31,039 nucleotides of DNA, taken from assembly GCA_043763625.1 (NCBI GenBank), contig JAYULL010000146.1:1-31039 (forward strand), given 5' to 3'. The position numbers and the translations under genes were made by a program. Positions 17,957 through 25,849 of this stretch are shown here, one piece after another. Within the stretch, counting starts at the first letter, position 1. Every line of letters begins with the position of its first letter. Source of the stretch: Rubrolithibacter sp043763625. Lineage in GTDB: Bacteria; Bacteroidota; Bacteroidia; Sphingobacteriales; Sphingobacteriaceae. The notes under the pieces were generated by a model. The model was not told where the DNA came from and made no database searches. It saw nothing but the letters and a program-made list of their open reading frames with translations.

Positions 17957-20827
17957 CTAGTAAATAATTTGAAACTCGGGAAGCAGAACAATTGCCCAAA
18001 AGAAATCCTGTATATCTTCCGTTGCAGGCCTTTTTCCAAGTAAACGTTGAGCTACCGTAAATTCCTTTGCTTTCGGATCACGTCCCAGCGCATTCCGATA
18101 TATTTCCCTAATAAGTAGGTCTCCGTCTTGATACCTTTCTTTCCATTTTTCGGCGCCGGTTCTAAGTACCGTGTTAAATCTTATTCCGTTTGTAAGTTCA
18201 AGAGCCTGAAGCAAATTTGCTTGTGATTCTCTTCCTGTAGAAACGGTTTCCCTGTTTGGTCGGCCCAGAGCAGTAAGAAACCCGTTATTTGCAACCAGAG
18301 AAGCTCTTGGGAATAGGTTGTTTGTTGATTTAAACCCCTCTTTAGAAACGGGATTAAATTTAACTTCATTGTCATTAAACATTGATCCGATTACACTGCT
18401 CACCGCGTCCGAAAATTGCTCGGCCGACATTCTTTTGCGAAGCATCCCTTTAAACTTAAAATCTTGCGAAGTGATTTTATTGGCATCTTTAATACCAACT
18501 GACGGTAATTGATAAGTTTTTGAAGTTGCAATTAGGTAGATGAGCTCTTTGATATCAGAATTATTTTTTTGGAAATTATAAGCCATCCAGTCAAGCAAAT
18601 CTTGGTTCCAAGGTTCGTTATCCATCACATCAACCGGTTCAATTAAACCGCGTCCCATGATCTGCGCCCATACCCGGTTTACAATAGTTCGGTAAAGCCG
18701 CCCGTTAATGGGTTTCGTAATATTTTCAGCGAGTTGTTGTCGCTTTATTTGCTTAGTAGCAGTGCTTTCTATCATGCCAAGCTCTTTCCACAACATTCTC
18801 GCGTCAGTATACTTACCGGTTGGTTTTTCGCATCGGGTGATTTCTAAGGTAGTATCAGCAAATATATTGGCAAATGCATAAGAGTCTTCCAGTTTCCAAT
18901 CGCTGATAAAGCTGTTGTGGCATGAAGCACATTTTAAATTCAGCCCTAAAAATACTTGTGAAACGTTTTGTGCCGCCTGCATCTCAGGTCTTTGACTTGC
19001 ATTTACAACACCCCGCCATTTAATCCCTTCAATAAATCCTTTCGATTCGTTTTTCGGGCTGATCAACTCACTGACAAATTGGTGGTAGGGCTTATTGGAT
19101 TTAATCGAATTATACAACCAGTTTGTTATGTCAGATCGCCCGCCGTCAATATACCCGGTTCCGGTATAATCGTTTCTTAATGCATCGTTCCAAAATGTTA
19201 GCCAATGCATGGCATAGTCATCATCCCGGTTTAGAAGTTTTTTCACCCATAACGCTTTTTTATCAGTCCGCGTATCTTTAATAAACTCGTCAAGTTCGTC
19301 GGGTTTCGGAAGTAATCCAATTATATCCAGATAAACTCTTCTCAAATAAGTTCGGTCGTCAACAGTCTTTGGCCACGAGATTTTATTGTTTTTAAAGTAT
19401 TCGTTTGTCCAAATGTCAACGGGATTATCTAAGTTTTGACCGCCGGCGGGTAGACGCGGATTTCTCGGTTGAAGCTTGGCTACTCTAAAGATATTCTTTT
19501 TATCCGCTCCGTCCGGCCAAGGTCCTCCTTTTTCGATCCAAAATTTAATAATTCCAATATCTGCCCTTGCCAGCTTCTCGCCTTTAGAAGGCATAACATC
19601 TTTATCGTTATGCGGCAAGTTAATTCTTCGGTATAATTCACTTTCTAAAGGCTTCCCGGGAACAAAAATAGGCCCGCTTTCGCCGCCTTTAAACACAAAA
19701 CGTTTCTTATCCAGCCTAAGTTCGCCTTTCACTTTTTCTGAACTATGACATTTGTAGCAGTTGTGAGCGAATATGGTTCGCACTTTTAAATTAAGTTCTC
19801 TTTCTTCAGGAAGACTAAGTCGGACAATATTGATTTTTTGAACGGTATTGGGCACAGGCGGATTTGCAACAAGTTTTTCTCCGGCAACTTCATTCTCTTC
19901 AAACCATGGAGCACCTTTTTCTATCCAGTAACTAATTACTTCAATCTCGTCTTTTGATAACTTTCTGCCTTTTGAAGGCATTATGTCATCGTGATTATGA
20001 GGTAAAGAAATTCTTCGCACGATCTCACTTTTTGCAGGATTACCCGACACAATTATTTTACCTGATTTGCCTCCCAAAAAGATAAACTGCTTTTCGTCCA
20101 GCCTTAATCGGCCTTTTTTCTTTTTTGAACTGTGGCAGTCGTAGCAATTGTTTGCCAGAATAGTTTTGACTCGCTTATTCAATTCTCGAACATTTTTTCG
20201 GTCAAGGATTCCGCTGACTTTTACAAAAGGGGTAGACGTTAAATTTTCAAGAGAATCAATTTTTCTTTTATTCCTTCCGGGAAGCGCTCCCGTAAGATAA
20301 TCATCGCCATGAGTAATAGATGCTCCAAAATGTCCGGCAATTGAAACTCCTATTGCTGTAAAAAATAATGCGCCTCGGTAAGGTTTTAGAAAATTTAAGT
20401 TGTTTCTTTTAATTACTAAATGAAGGAAAAGCAAGATGAAAACGCCTAGCCCTGCCGTCAAAATCCCTGCCCATTTATGCAATTGTAAGGTTTGTTCGCT
20501 GTACTCCCCACCAGCTTCGAGCAAAATTCCGAGAAAGGCAGAAACACCGGCAGCAAGAGCTCCAATAATAACCATTACAGTGATGCCGGGCCGAAGTTTA
20601 GAATTAAAGTCTTTAAGCGTGAAAAGCTCCAAAATGGCCGCAATTAAAAGAAGAGTAACCGGGAAATGTACCATCAAGGGATGAAGGCGTCCCAAAAGGT
20701 TCCAAAGCCAAAAGCTTTCCGGCTCTAAAGTTTGGAGTGGTACAGCATCTGCATAAGCAAACGACCAAGTGCTTATCGTGCTTAAAAGAAATAGTGTTGT
20801 GATTCCTCTTTTTTTAATCCCAAGCAT
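17957..20827 (-). CDS. DUF2231 - PSCyt1 - PSCyt1 - PSCyt2 - PSD1 fusion, triheme membrane cytochrome
   Basis: This 956-residue protein has, in order: a signal-like segment (1-26); a DUF2231-type membrane domain with about four helices (40-170; HPLMVHFPVTLLLIAAILELF); two tandem PSCyt1 domains with heme motifs CYDCH (228-232) and CYKCH (357-361), each followed by the possible axial region HNxxDxMPSKG; PSCyt2/DUF1549 (about 465-690) with a third motif CASCH (633-637); and PSD1/DUF1553 (about 700-956). It predicts a membrane-anchored, outward-facing triheme electron carrier fused to the domain pair of unknown chemistry. The link between PSCyt2 and PSD1 is much shorter than in the protein at 1-2199, lacking its extra beta-rich insert. 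The DUF1501 gene follows 22 nt later. Electron transfer is inferred from the heme motifs. Confidence 0.93.
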   Translation of the reverse strand: MLGIKKRGITTLFLLSTISTWSFAYADAVPLQTLEPESFWLWNLLGRLHPLMVHFPVTLLLIAAILELFTLKDFNSKLRPGITVMVIIGALAAGVSAFLGILLEAGGEYSEQTLQLHKWAGILTAGLGVFILLFLHLVIKRNNLNFLKPYRGALFFTAIGVSIAGHFGASITHGDDYLTGALPGRNKRKIDSLENLTSTPFVKVSGILDRKNVRELNKRVKTILANNCYDCHSSKKKKGRLRLDEKQFIFLGGKSGKIIVSGNPAKSEIVRRISLPHNHDDIMPSKGRKLSKDEIEVISYWIEKGAPWFEENEVAGEKLVANPPVPNTVQKINIVRLSLPEERELNLKVRTIFAHNCYKCHSSEKVKGELRLDKKRFVFKGGESGPIFVPGKPLESELYRRINLPHNDKDVMPSKGEKLARADIGIIKFWIEKGGPWPDGADKKNIFRVAKLQPRNPRLPAGGQNLDNPVDIWTNEYFKNNKISWPKTVDDRTYLRRVYLDIIGLLPKPDELDEFIKDTRTDKKALWVKKLLNRDDDYAMHWLTFWNDALRNDYTGTGYIDGGRSDITNWLYNSIKSNKPYHQFVSELISPKNESKGFIEGIKWRGVVNASQRPEMQAAQNVSQVFLGLNLKCASCHNSFISDWKLEDSYAFANIFADTTLEITRCEKPTGKYTDARMLWKELGMIESTATKQIKRQQLAENITKPINGRLYRTIVNRVWAQIMGRGLIEPVDVMDNEPWNQDLLDWMAYNFQKNNSDIKELIYLIATSKTYQLPSVGIKDANKITSQDFKFKGMLRKRMSAEQFSDAVSSVIGSMFNDNEVKFNPVSKEGFKSTNNLFPRASLVANNGFLTALGRPNRETVSTGRESQANLLQALELTNGIRFNTVLRTGAEKWKERYQDGDLLIREIYRNALGRDPKAKEFTVAQRLLGKRPATEDIQDFFWAIVLLPEFQIIY
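19508..20185 (-). repeat. Tandem duplication encoding two cytochrome c (PSCyt1) domains
   Basis: Codons for residues about 215-310 (19898-20185) and 345-440 (19508-19795) of the fusion protein encode the same domain twice. Both copies share NCYxCHSS, a LRLDxKxFxFxGGxSGxIxV block, RRIxLPHNxxDxMPSKGxKL, and FWIEKGxPW or its near variant. The copies have diverged clearly in sequence, so the duplication is old and not a recent slip. Confidence 0.85.
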
Positions 20828-21030
20828 GCCCGAAATTCAATAGCCGATTTTTTGATTTGATAATGAGTTGTCCTAAATAGGAGGCTCTCAATTTAAAGAA
20901 TAAGTTCTTTTTCGAGTATAAAAAATGGAAACTAAAGTATTTGTAGAGAAAAAATTACAAAATTGGTCATAGGATATAGTGCGAAAGGCTTGTTATTACA
21001 GGATGAATTAAGCTTCAACTTTGAACACTA

Positions 21031-23010
21031 TTATTGTTTTATCAACTTCGTAACCTGTCCTCCTCCTGCAGCCAATCGCAGGGTAAGAATATCTGCTCGG
21101 GTGACTTCTTTAGACTGTTTTAACAACCGGTTAGGATTTTCTTCTGCATCCTCCGCATCAGTATAAATTTCGGCTTTGTATTTTCCGAAGGGCAAAAAGT
21201 TTAAGGGTAGTTTGATGGTTCTCGCCTCGGTATTGTTTATCGTGCCCAAGTACCAGTCCGAGCCCTTTCGTCGCGCTATAGTAACGTGTTTTCCAACTTC
21301 GGCCAACGGAACTTTAGTTTCATCCCATACTGTTGGGACTTCTCTTATAAAGTCAAATCCCGGTTGCCCCTCATAAGCTTTTGGATCATCTGCCACCATA
21401 TTCAAGTAGCTCTCCATTACTACATACATCGCCAGCATGTGGCAGCGAGTGCCCAACATTAAAGGCTTGGTATATTGTGTTTTGAATTTCGATTTCGGAA
21501 CGGCCCTAAATCCTCCTAAATGATAATCTGCTGCGCCTGCTAATAAGCGGGTAAAAGGCATATCGATGTCGTGGTCGGGACTAAGCCCTTCTTTATCCCA
21601 TTTATTGGTTTCGTAATTAAGTGTTCCCTCTCGTGTAAATTCATTTGGATAAGTACGATGAAGCCCGGTGGGTTTATATGCACCATGAAACTGAATGAAT
21701 AACCTATGTTCGGCAGCCTTTTTCAAAATTTCCTCTTGAATATTCACCATTTCTTGATCATCGCGTTCTAAAAAATCTACCATCATTCCTTTTATTCCCC
21801 ACTTTTGAAATTGCGCAAACGATTTTTCAAGATTTGGATAGATTGCTGTCCAGTGAACCCAAACATGGATGTTAACTCCTTTTTCTTTAGCATAATCGCA
21901 TACCTGCTGCATATTTAAGCTGGGTACCGGCTGAGTAACGTCAGTATTCGGACCCACAACTCCATAACCGGCAGCATCACTTTTATACCAAGCAAAGCCG
22001 CCGTAACCGATTACGGAATGATACTCAATATTATTTCGAGCGCAAAAATCAATGTAGTATTTATTAGTTTCGAAATTTATTCCGGGAGCAAAGGTGGTAT
22101 CGGGAATGTTGTCGCCATTCCACCAATGGAAAGAAGTTTTACCGGGTTTCAGCCATGACCAATCTTTAAGTTGCGGCGGCTCGTTTAAATTCGTTAGCAT
22201 GTTTGATTCTATCAACTTTCCGGGCTTATCGCTAATTAGCATTACCCGCCAAGGACTGCGATGAGGTAATACCGCTTTTACCTTTATTTCTGTTTGGTTT
22301 TGCAGCGGCGATAGTTGTGATCTAAGTATACCCTTGTGTTTCACTAAGTACATGCCGGCATAGTCTCTTAAATTAGCTTCTGTAATTGCCATAAACGTGC
22401 CGTTTGGGAACTCGAAAAGCGCAGGCATATCCATTAGGGTATTTGCCGGCATCTTATTTAGCGCAAGCTTTTGATAAAATCCTTCGTGAGCATTATTGTA
22501 ATTTTCCCACAGAAGTGTATGAACCCGTGGATTTCCAATGATATTAAATGAACTGTTCTCGTTAGTCAGTATGTAAGACGACCAATTATTTTGCTTGGGA
22601 AATTCGTACCGGAAAGCCACTCCGTCATTAAATACCCTTACTGCCAAGTTTATTTGTCTCTTCGCTCCGTCACGTTCGACTAGAGGAATAATTACCGCTT
22701 TATGCACGTCTGTTACCGTTTTCGCTTTTCCTACAACGAGGTTATAGGTCTCATCAACCTCGCTAAAATGAGGTTTCATCATTTTAAGATTTGTACCGAA
22801 ATTTTTCGCGTCTTTGAAAGACAGGCTCAATTCTGATCGGTCTACAAGGGTTTTCCCTTTATACAGAACCCGGTATACAGGGGCTTTTTTCAAAAGAGTA
22901 AAGGAAAATATAATATTCCCGTCAGGCGATTTCAGCTGAATATTTTGTGTAAATGCCGGACAAGTTATAAGAAGTAAAAAATAGCAATAAGCCGGATGAA
23001 GGAGTCTCAT
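21031..23010 (-). CDS. GH97 glycosidase, likely retaining (alpha-galactosidase-like)
   Basis: This 659-residue protein has a signal peptide (YCYFLLLITCPAFTQ) and the three GH97 parts: N-terminal beta-super-sandwich (about 25-285), a TIM barrel (about 290-560) and a C-terminal beta domain. GH97 holds both inverting alpha-glucosidases (SusB type, Glu base) and retaining alpha-galactosidases (Asp nucleophile). Here the barrel motif is KGMMVDFLERDDQE with Asp412, and Glu467 lies 55 residues later in GTLNYETNKW. This pattern and spacing match the retaining subfamily known from Bacteroides. The Glu set of the inverting enzymes is not seen. The gene is divergent from the MFS transporter, which could import the product, and is followed 203 nt later by the triheme cytochrome gene on the same strand. 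Confidence 0.92.
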   Translation of the reverse strand: MRLLHPAYCYFLLLITCPAFTQNIQLKSPDGNIIFSFTLLKKAPVYRVLYKGKTLVDRSELSLSFKDAKNFGTNLKMMKPHFSEVDETYNLVVGKAKTVTDVHKAVIIPLVERDGAKRQINLAVRVFNDGVAFRYEFPKQNNWSSYILTNENSSFNIIGNPRVHTLLWENYNNAHEGFYQKLALNKMPANTLMDMPALFEFPNGTFMAITEANLRDYAGMYLVKHKGILRSQLSPLQNQTEIKVKAVLPHRSPWRVMLISDKPGKLIESNMLTNLNEPPQLKDWSWLKPGKTSFHWWNGDNIPDTTFAPGINFETNKYYIDFCARNNIEYHSVIGYGGFAWYKSDAAGYGVVGPNTDVTQPVPSLNMQQVCDYAKEKGVNIHVWVHWTAIYPNLEKSFAQFQKWGIKGMMVDFLERDDQEMVNIQEEILKKAAEHRLFIQFHGAYKPTGLHRTYPNEFTREGTLNYETNKWDKEGLSPDHDIDMPFTRLLAGAADYHLGGFRAVPKSKFKTQYTKPLMLGTRCHMLAMYVVMESYLNMVADDPKAYEGQPGFDFIREVPTVWDETKVPLAEVGKHVTIARRKGSDWYLGTINNTEARTIKLPLNFLPFGKYKAEIYTDAEDAEENPNRLLKQSKEVTRADILTLRLAAGGGQVTKLIKQ

Positions 23011-23405
23011 AAGTTTACTATAAATTTAATTCTTTAAAGGAAAAATCAGAAGCAGCTATATTACTCAGAATTTTTCGACTCCAAATTTAAGAAACAAAAG
23101 GGTAGCAGCATGTATAGGATCTGCAACCTTGAACGATTTGCTGAATTTTAACGGCATGCTTCCGCCGGAATAGCAGCAGAATTAAATGTGTATTCAAGCC
23201 GCTTTCCGTTTACGATTCCCGGTTATTAGGCTTGTAGAGGTGTTTGCGTATCGCATTTGGGGGGCGAAGCCTTTAAATCGGATTTGAAATAAAAAAAGCA
23301 TATTGTTTTTGTAATTTGAAAACACCGTTTATATTTGATTTGTCAAGCAGCTAACTGTAAAGCTTACACGAAATTAATAAACCAATTAACTTAAAATTTA
23401 ATAAA
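23011..23405. other. Divergent regulatory region between GH97 and MFS genes
   Basis: These 395 bases have no gene on either strand. They separate two divergent genes whose products plausibly act on the same sugar. A good Bacteroidota promoter for the MFS gene is at 23308-23337. Toward GH97, a -7-like element TAAATTTG lies on the minus strand at 23082-23089, but no matching TTTG is found at the right distance. The middle part is richer in G and C (about 23150-23275) and shows no clear hairpin, riboswitch or operator. Confidence 0.6.
23308..23337 (+). promoter_or_regulatory. Bacteroidota-type promoter for the MFS transporter
   Basis: TTTG (23308-23311) and TATATTTG (23330-23337) match the Bacteroidota primary sigma consensus TTTG at -33 and TAnnTTTG at -7, with an 18-nt spacer in the normal range. 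Transcription would start near 23344, giving a leader of about 60 nt before the TTG start codon at 23406. Confidence 0.6.
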
Positions 23406-24644
23406 TTGAACGAGAACATCAACAAAAGTGCCTTATTCAACGGAAGTTGTTTTGCACTAATTACCACGGCTTTTACATTTTCAATCAGGGCGGGAATCTT
23501 GCCTCAGCTTGGCGAGCAGTTTAATCTAACCGCCGAGCAATTGGGATTTATTAATTCTATGTTTTTCTTCGGATTTCCAATTTCGATGATTATAGGAGGA
23601 CTGGTTTACCACACATTTGGCCCGAGGAACATCATGAGAGTTGCATTTGTGGCTCACACCATCGGTATTTTGATGACCATATTTGCCGACGGTTATATGG
23701 GACTACTTATTTCAACGCTTTTTATTGGTTTTGGTAACGGATGTACAGAGGCTGCTTGTAACCCTATGATTGCAGATATGTATTCGGGGGAAACAATGAA
23801 CAAGATGCTGAACAGATTCCACATGTGGTTCCCGGGCGGAATTATTTTAGGTGCGCTTATTTCTAAATTTATGACAGATGCCGGTTTAGGATGGCAAGCA
23901 CAAATGTGGGTAACCATGATTCCTACTGTTATCTATGCAGTTTTATTCTATGGAAAGGCTTTCCCGAAACCGAAAGTAGAAGGGGTAACCTCTATTTCCC
24001 AAAACTTTAGGGCAATGCTTACCCCGGTTTTTATATTTTTATTCTGCTGCATGGCTCTAACTGCAATTACAGAGTTCGGGCCTAACCAATGGGTTGGTAT
24101 TATAATGGATAAAAGTGGCGCTAGTCCGATGTTGATCTTGGCCCTAACCAGTGGAGTGATGGCAGTAGGCAGATTTTTTGCCGGGCCGGTTGTCGGTAAA
24201 CTCGGTCAAACAGGGGTACTATGGGGTTCTGCTGTATTTGCTGCTGTAGGTATCTATATGTTCAGTACTGTTACAGGTCCGCTGGCTTATGTTGCAACAG
24301 TAGTATTCGCCATCGGTATATGTTATTTTTGGCCGGTAATGGTTGGAGCAACGGCTCAACGTGTTCCACTTAGCGGTGCTCTGGGGATGTCAATTATTGG
24401 CGGTGTGGGCATGTTTTCAACTGCCATATTTCAACCAATTATCGGCAGTTGGATTGATTCTGCGAAAGCGAGTAACACAGCTGCAGGCTTATCCGGATCA
24501 GAGTTGGAGCTCGCAACAGGTCAAGACACACTATTGAAAATTCTTATTTTTCCTTGTATCCTGATAGTTTTATTTGGTATATTCTATTTCTGGCAAAATA
24601 AGGTAAAGACAGAAACCCGTGCTGTGGTTGCAGGTGCTCATTAG
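23406..24644 (+). CDS. MFS sugar transporter, 12 TM
   Basis: This 412-residue major facilitator protein has about twelve membrane helices in two halves. The start is a TTG (23406), giving MNENINKSALFNGS, which agrees with the usual N-terminus of this Bacteroidota MFS group; no ATG occurs until the second helix. Features typical of the group are FTFSIRAGILPQLGEQF, a GFGNGCTEAACNPMIADMY segment, a WFPGGIILGALISKFM helix, and FGPNQWVG in the second half. These proteins are likely proton symporters for sugars or related small metabolites across the inner membrane. It is divergent from the GH97 gene, which suggests uptake of the released sugar. A strong terminator follows, so it is a single-gene unit. 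Confidence 0.9.
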   Translation: MNENINKSALFNGSCFALITTAFTFSIRAGILPQLGEQFNLTAEQLGFINSMFFFGFPISMIIGGLVYHTFGPRNIMRVAFVAHTIGILMTIFADGYMGLLISTLFIGFGNGCTEAACNPMIADMYSGETMNKMLNRFHMWFPGGIILGALISKFMTDAGLGWQAQMWVTMIPTVIYAVLFYGKAFPKPKVEGVTSISQNFRAMLTPVFIFLFCCMALTAITEFGPNQWVGIIMDKSGASPMLILALTSGVMAVGRFFAGPVVGKLGQTGVLWGSAVFAAVGIYMFSTVTGPLAYVATVVFAIGICYFWPVMVGATAQRVPLSGALGMSIIGGVGMFSTAIFQPIIGSWIDSAKASNTAAGLSGSELELATGQDTLLKILIFPCILIVLFGIFYFWQNKVKTETRAVVAGAH

Positions 24645-24666
24645 TAGTTTAATTAATTAAGAGGTG

Positions 24667-24697
24667 AAAGTGGTTGTTCCGGCAACCACTTTTTTTA
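24667..24697 (+). terminator. Rho-independent terminator of the MFS gene
   Basis: AAAGTGGTTG (24667-24676) pairs perfectly with CAACCACTTT (24683-24692) around the six-base loop TTCCGG, and the T-run continues to 24697. It lies 23 nt after the MFS stop codon. The matching A-run on the left side could also help stop transcripts coming from the AraC gene. Confidence 0.92.
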
Positions 24698-24713
24698 TTG
24701 CCTTTTTATTTAT

Positions 24714-24737
24714 AACGCCAAGCTGGTGCTTGGAACG
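24714..24737. repeat. Intergenic palindrome, possible REP-like element
   Basis: CCAAGC (24718-24723), loop TGGT, GCTTGG (24728-24733) is a perfect 6-bp palindrome flanked on both sides by AACG as a direct repeat. It lies between the MFS terminator and the end of the convergent AraC gene. Short palindromes built on CCAAGC/GCTTGG with AACG flanks recur between genes in several bacterial groups, where they behave as REP-like repeats. Only one copy is visible in this window, so the repeat status is a guess. Confidence 0.4.
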
Positions 24738-24822
24738 AGAAATTTCTTATATCGTGTCCTTCAACAATTCATCATTTAACAGAACCGACATAATTTTTCT
24801 GAACCGACTACTTTTAATTTTT

Positions 24823-25710
24823 TTATCTCAAATTCTCCACTGATAACTTCCTATACCGCTTCCGGTAGTTCAAGGGCGTATCTCCCGTTATCATTTTAAA
24901 TTGCTTATTAAAGTTAGAAAGAGTCGGGAACCCGCACTCGTAACTGATTTGGTTAATAGTGATTTTTTCTTCATTCAACATTTTGCATGAATACTCAATT
25001 CTTATTTCTTTCACAAAATCAGAAAAGGACTTGTTTACTCTCGCCTTAAAAAATCGGCAAAATGAGGTGGGAGTCATGTTTATAATTCCTGCGACCTCCT
25101 TTAAACTTATCCGTTGCCGGAAATTTTTCATCACATACTCATAAACTTTATTCATTCGATCGCTTTCCGGCTTTGTATCCAACACGTCGTAGCCATGGTT
25201 AGCAATAGGCCGACATTCTGATGAGGCAGCCATAATGTTTAGGATTTTAAGTACTTGGATAATCCCGGAAAGACCTTTAAGATTTAATAATTCGAGCATT
25301 AAGTTTCCTACCGTTTTGTTAGTGTTTCCTACAAGCTCAAGTCCTCTTAGAGATTTTGAAAACAGCAGGTTAAGACTTTCCATTTCTTCTTTTTGATGAA
25401 CAGAATCACCCAAAAAATCTTTTCTCAAATAAAGCACCACTCCGGATGTTTTAAGTTCTTTGCTTTTCTCGAAGTAGGCATCATCACTTTTCCATAAATG
25501 GGGTAGATGAGGGCCTGTAAATACGATATCGCCTTCCTGAAAAGGTTTTATATTGTCACCGATAAAGCGTGTTCCTCTTCCTTCCAATACAAAAAACAAT
25601 TGAAATTCCGGATGAGAATGGATGTTTGGGTCGAAGTAAGACGAATGCAGTTTTTGAATAATGTAGGTTTTGTTTTCAGGTATCGGAGATTTTTTTATTA
25701 TGCTTCTCAT
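24823..25710 (-). CDS. AraC-family transcriptional regulator
   Basis: This 295-residue protein has an N-terminal cupin-like sensor domain (DPNIHSHPEFQLFFVLEGRG, with His31 and His33, and GDIVFTGPHLPHLW) and a C-terminal AraC double helix-turn-helix (about 190-290: ISLKEVAGIINMTPTSFCRFF and ITINQISYECGFPTLSNFNKQF, then TGDTPLNYRKRYR). The sensor type is the one that binds sugars or related ligands in many AraC proteins. It is divergent from the ThuA-fusion gene, whose start lies 139 nt away, so the shared upstream region is the most likely target. A -7-like element TATTTTTG on the minus strand at 25728-25735 would fit its own promoter, but a -33 element is not visible. Confidence 0.92.
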   Translation of the reverse strand: MRSIIKKSPIPENKTYIIQKLHSSYFDPNIHSHPEFQLFFVLEGRGTRFIGDNIKPFQEGDIVFTGPHLPHLWKSDDAYFEKSKELKTSGVVLYLRKDFLGDSVHQKEEMESLNLLFSKSLRGLELVGNTNKTVGNLMLELLNLKGLSGIIQVLKILNIMAASSECRPIANHGYDVLDTKPESDRMNKVYEYVMKNFRQRISLKEVAGIINMTPTSFCRFFKARVNKSFSDFVKEIRIEYSCKMLNEEKITINQISYECGFPTLSNFNKQFKMITGDTPLNYRKRYRKLSVENLR

Positions 25711-25849
25711 TTGCCGGATTATGATATCAAAAATAAGATTTTTTTAAAAAGAAAGATAAGATATAGTCGTAAACGGATAAGATTAAGTAAAGTTGTTTGA
25801 TTCAAAACAGGGATACTTGTATATTCCATAAACCAATTATATTTTTCAA

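Noticed and set aside
17935..18039. N-terminal extension of the second DUF1501 protein
   Set aside because: The 35 extra residues overlap the end of the heme protein gene, and a normal Tat signal starts at the double ATG (17929-17934).
24782..24808. Direct repeat GAACCGAC (24782 and 24801) with a 19-nt period, as an operator
   Set aside because: It lies at the 3' end of the AraC gene, not in a promoter region, and is only 8 bp long.
25796..25820. Promoter for the ThuA-fusion gene (TTTG then TACTTGT)
   Set aside because: The second element does not match TAnnTTTG and the spacer is only 14 nt.
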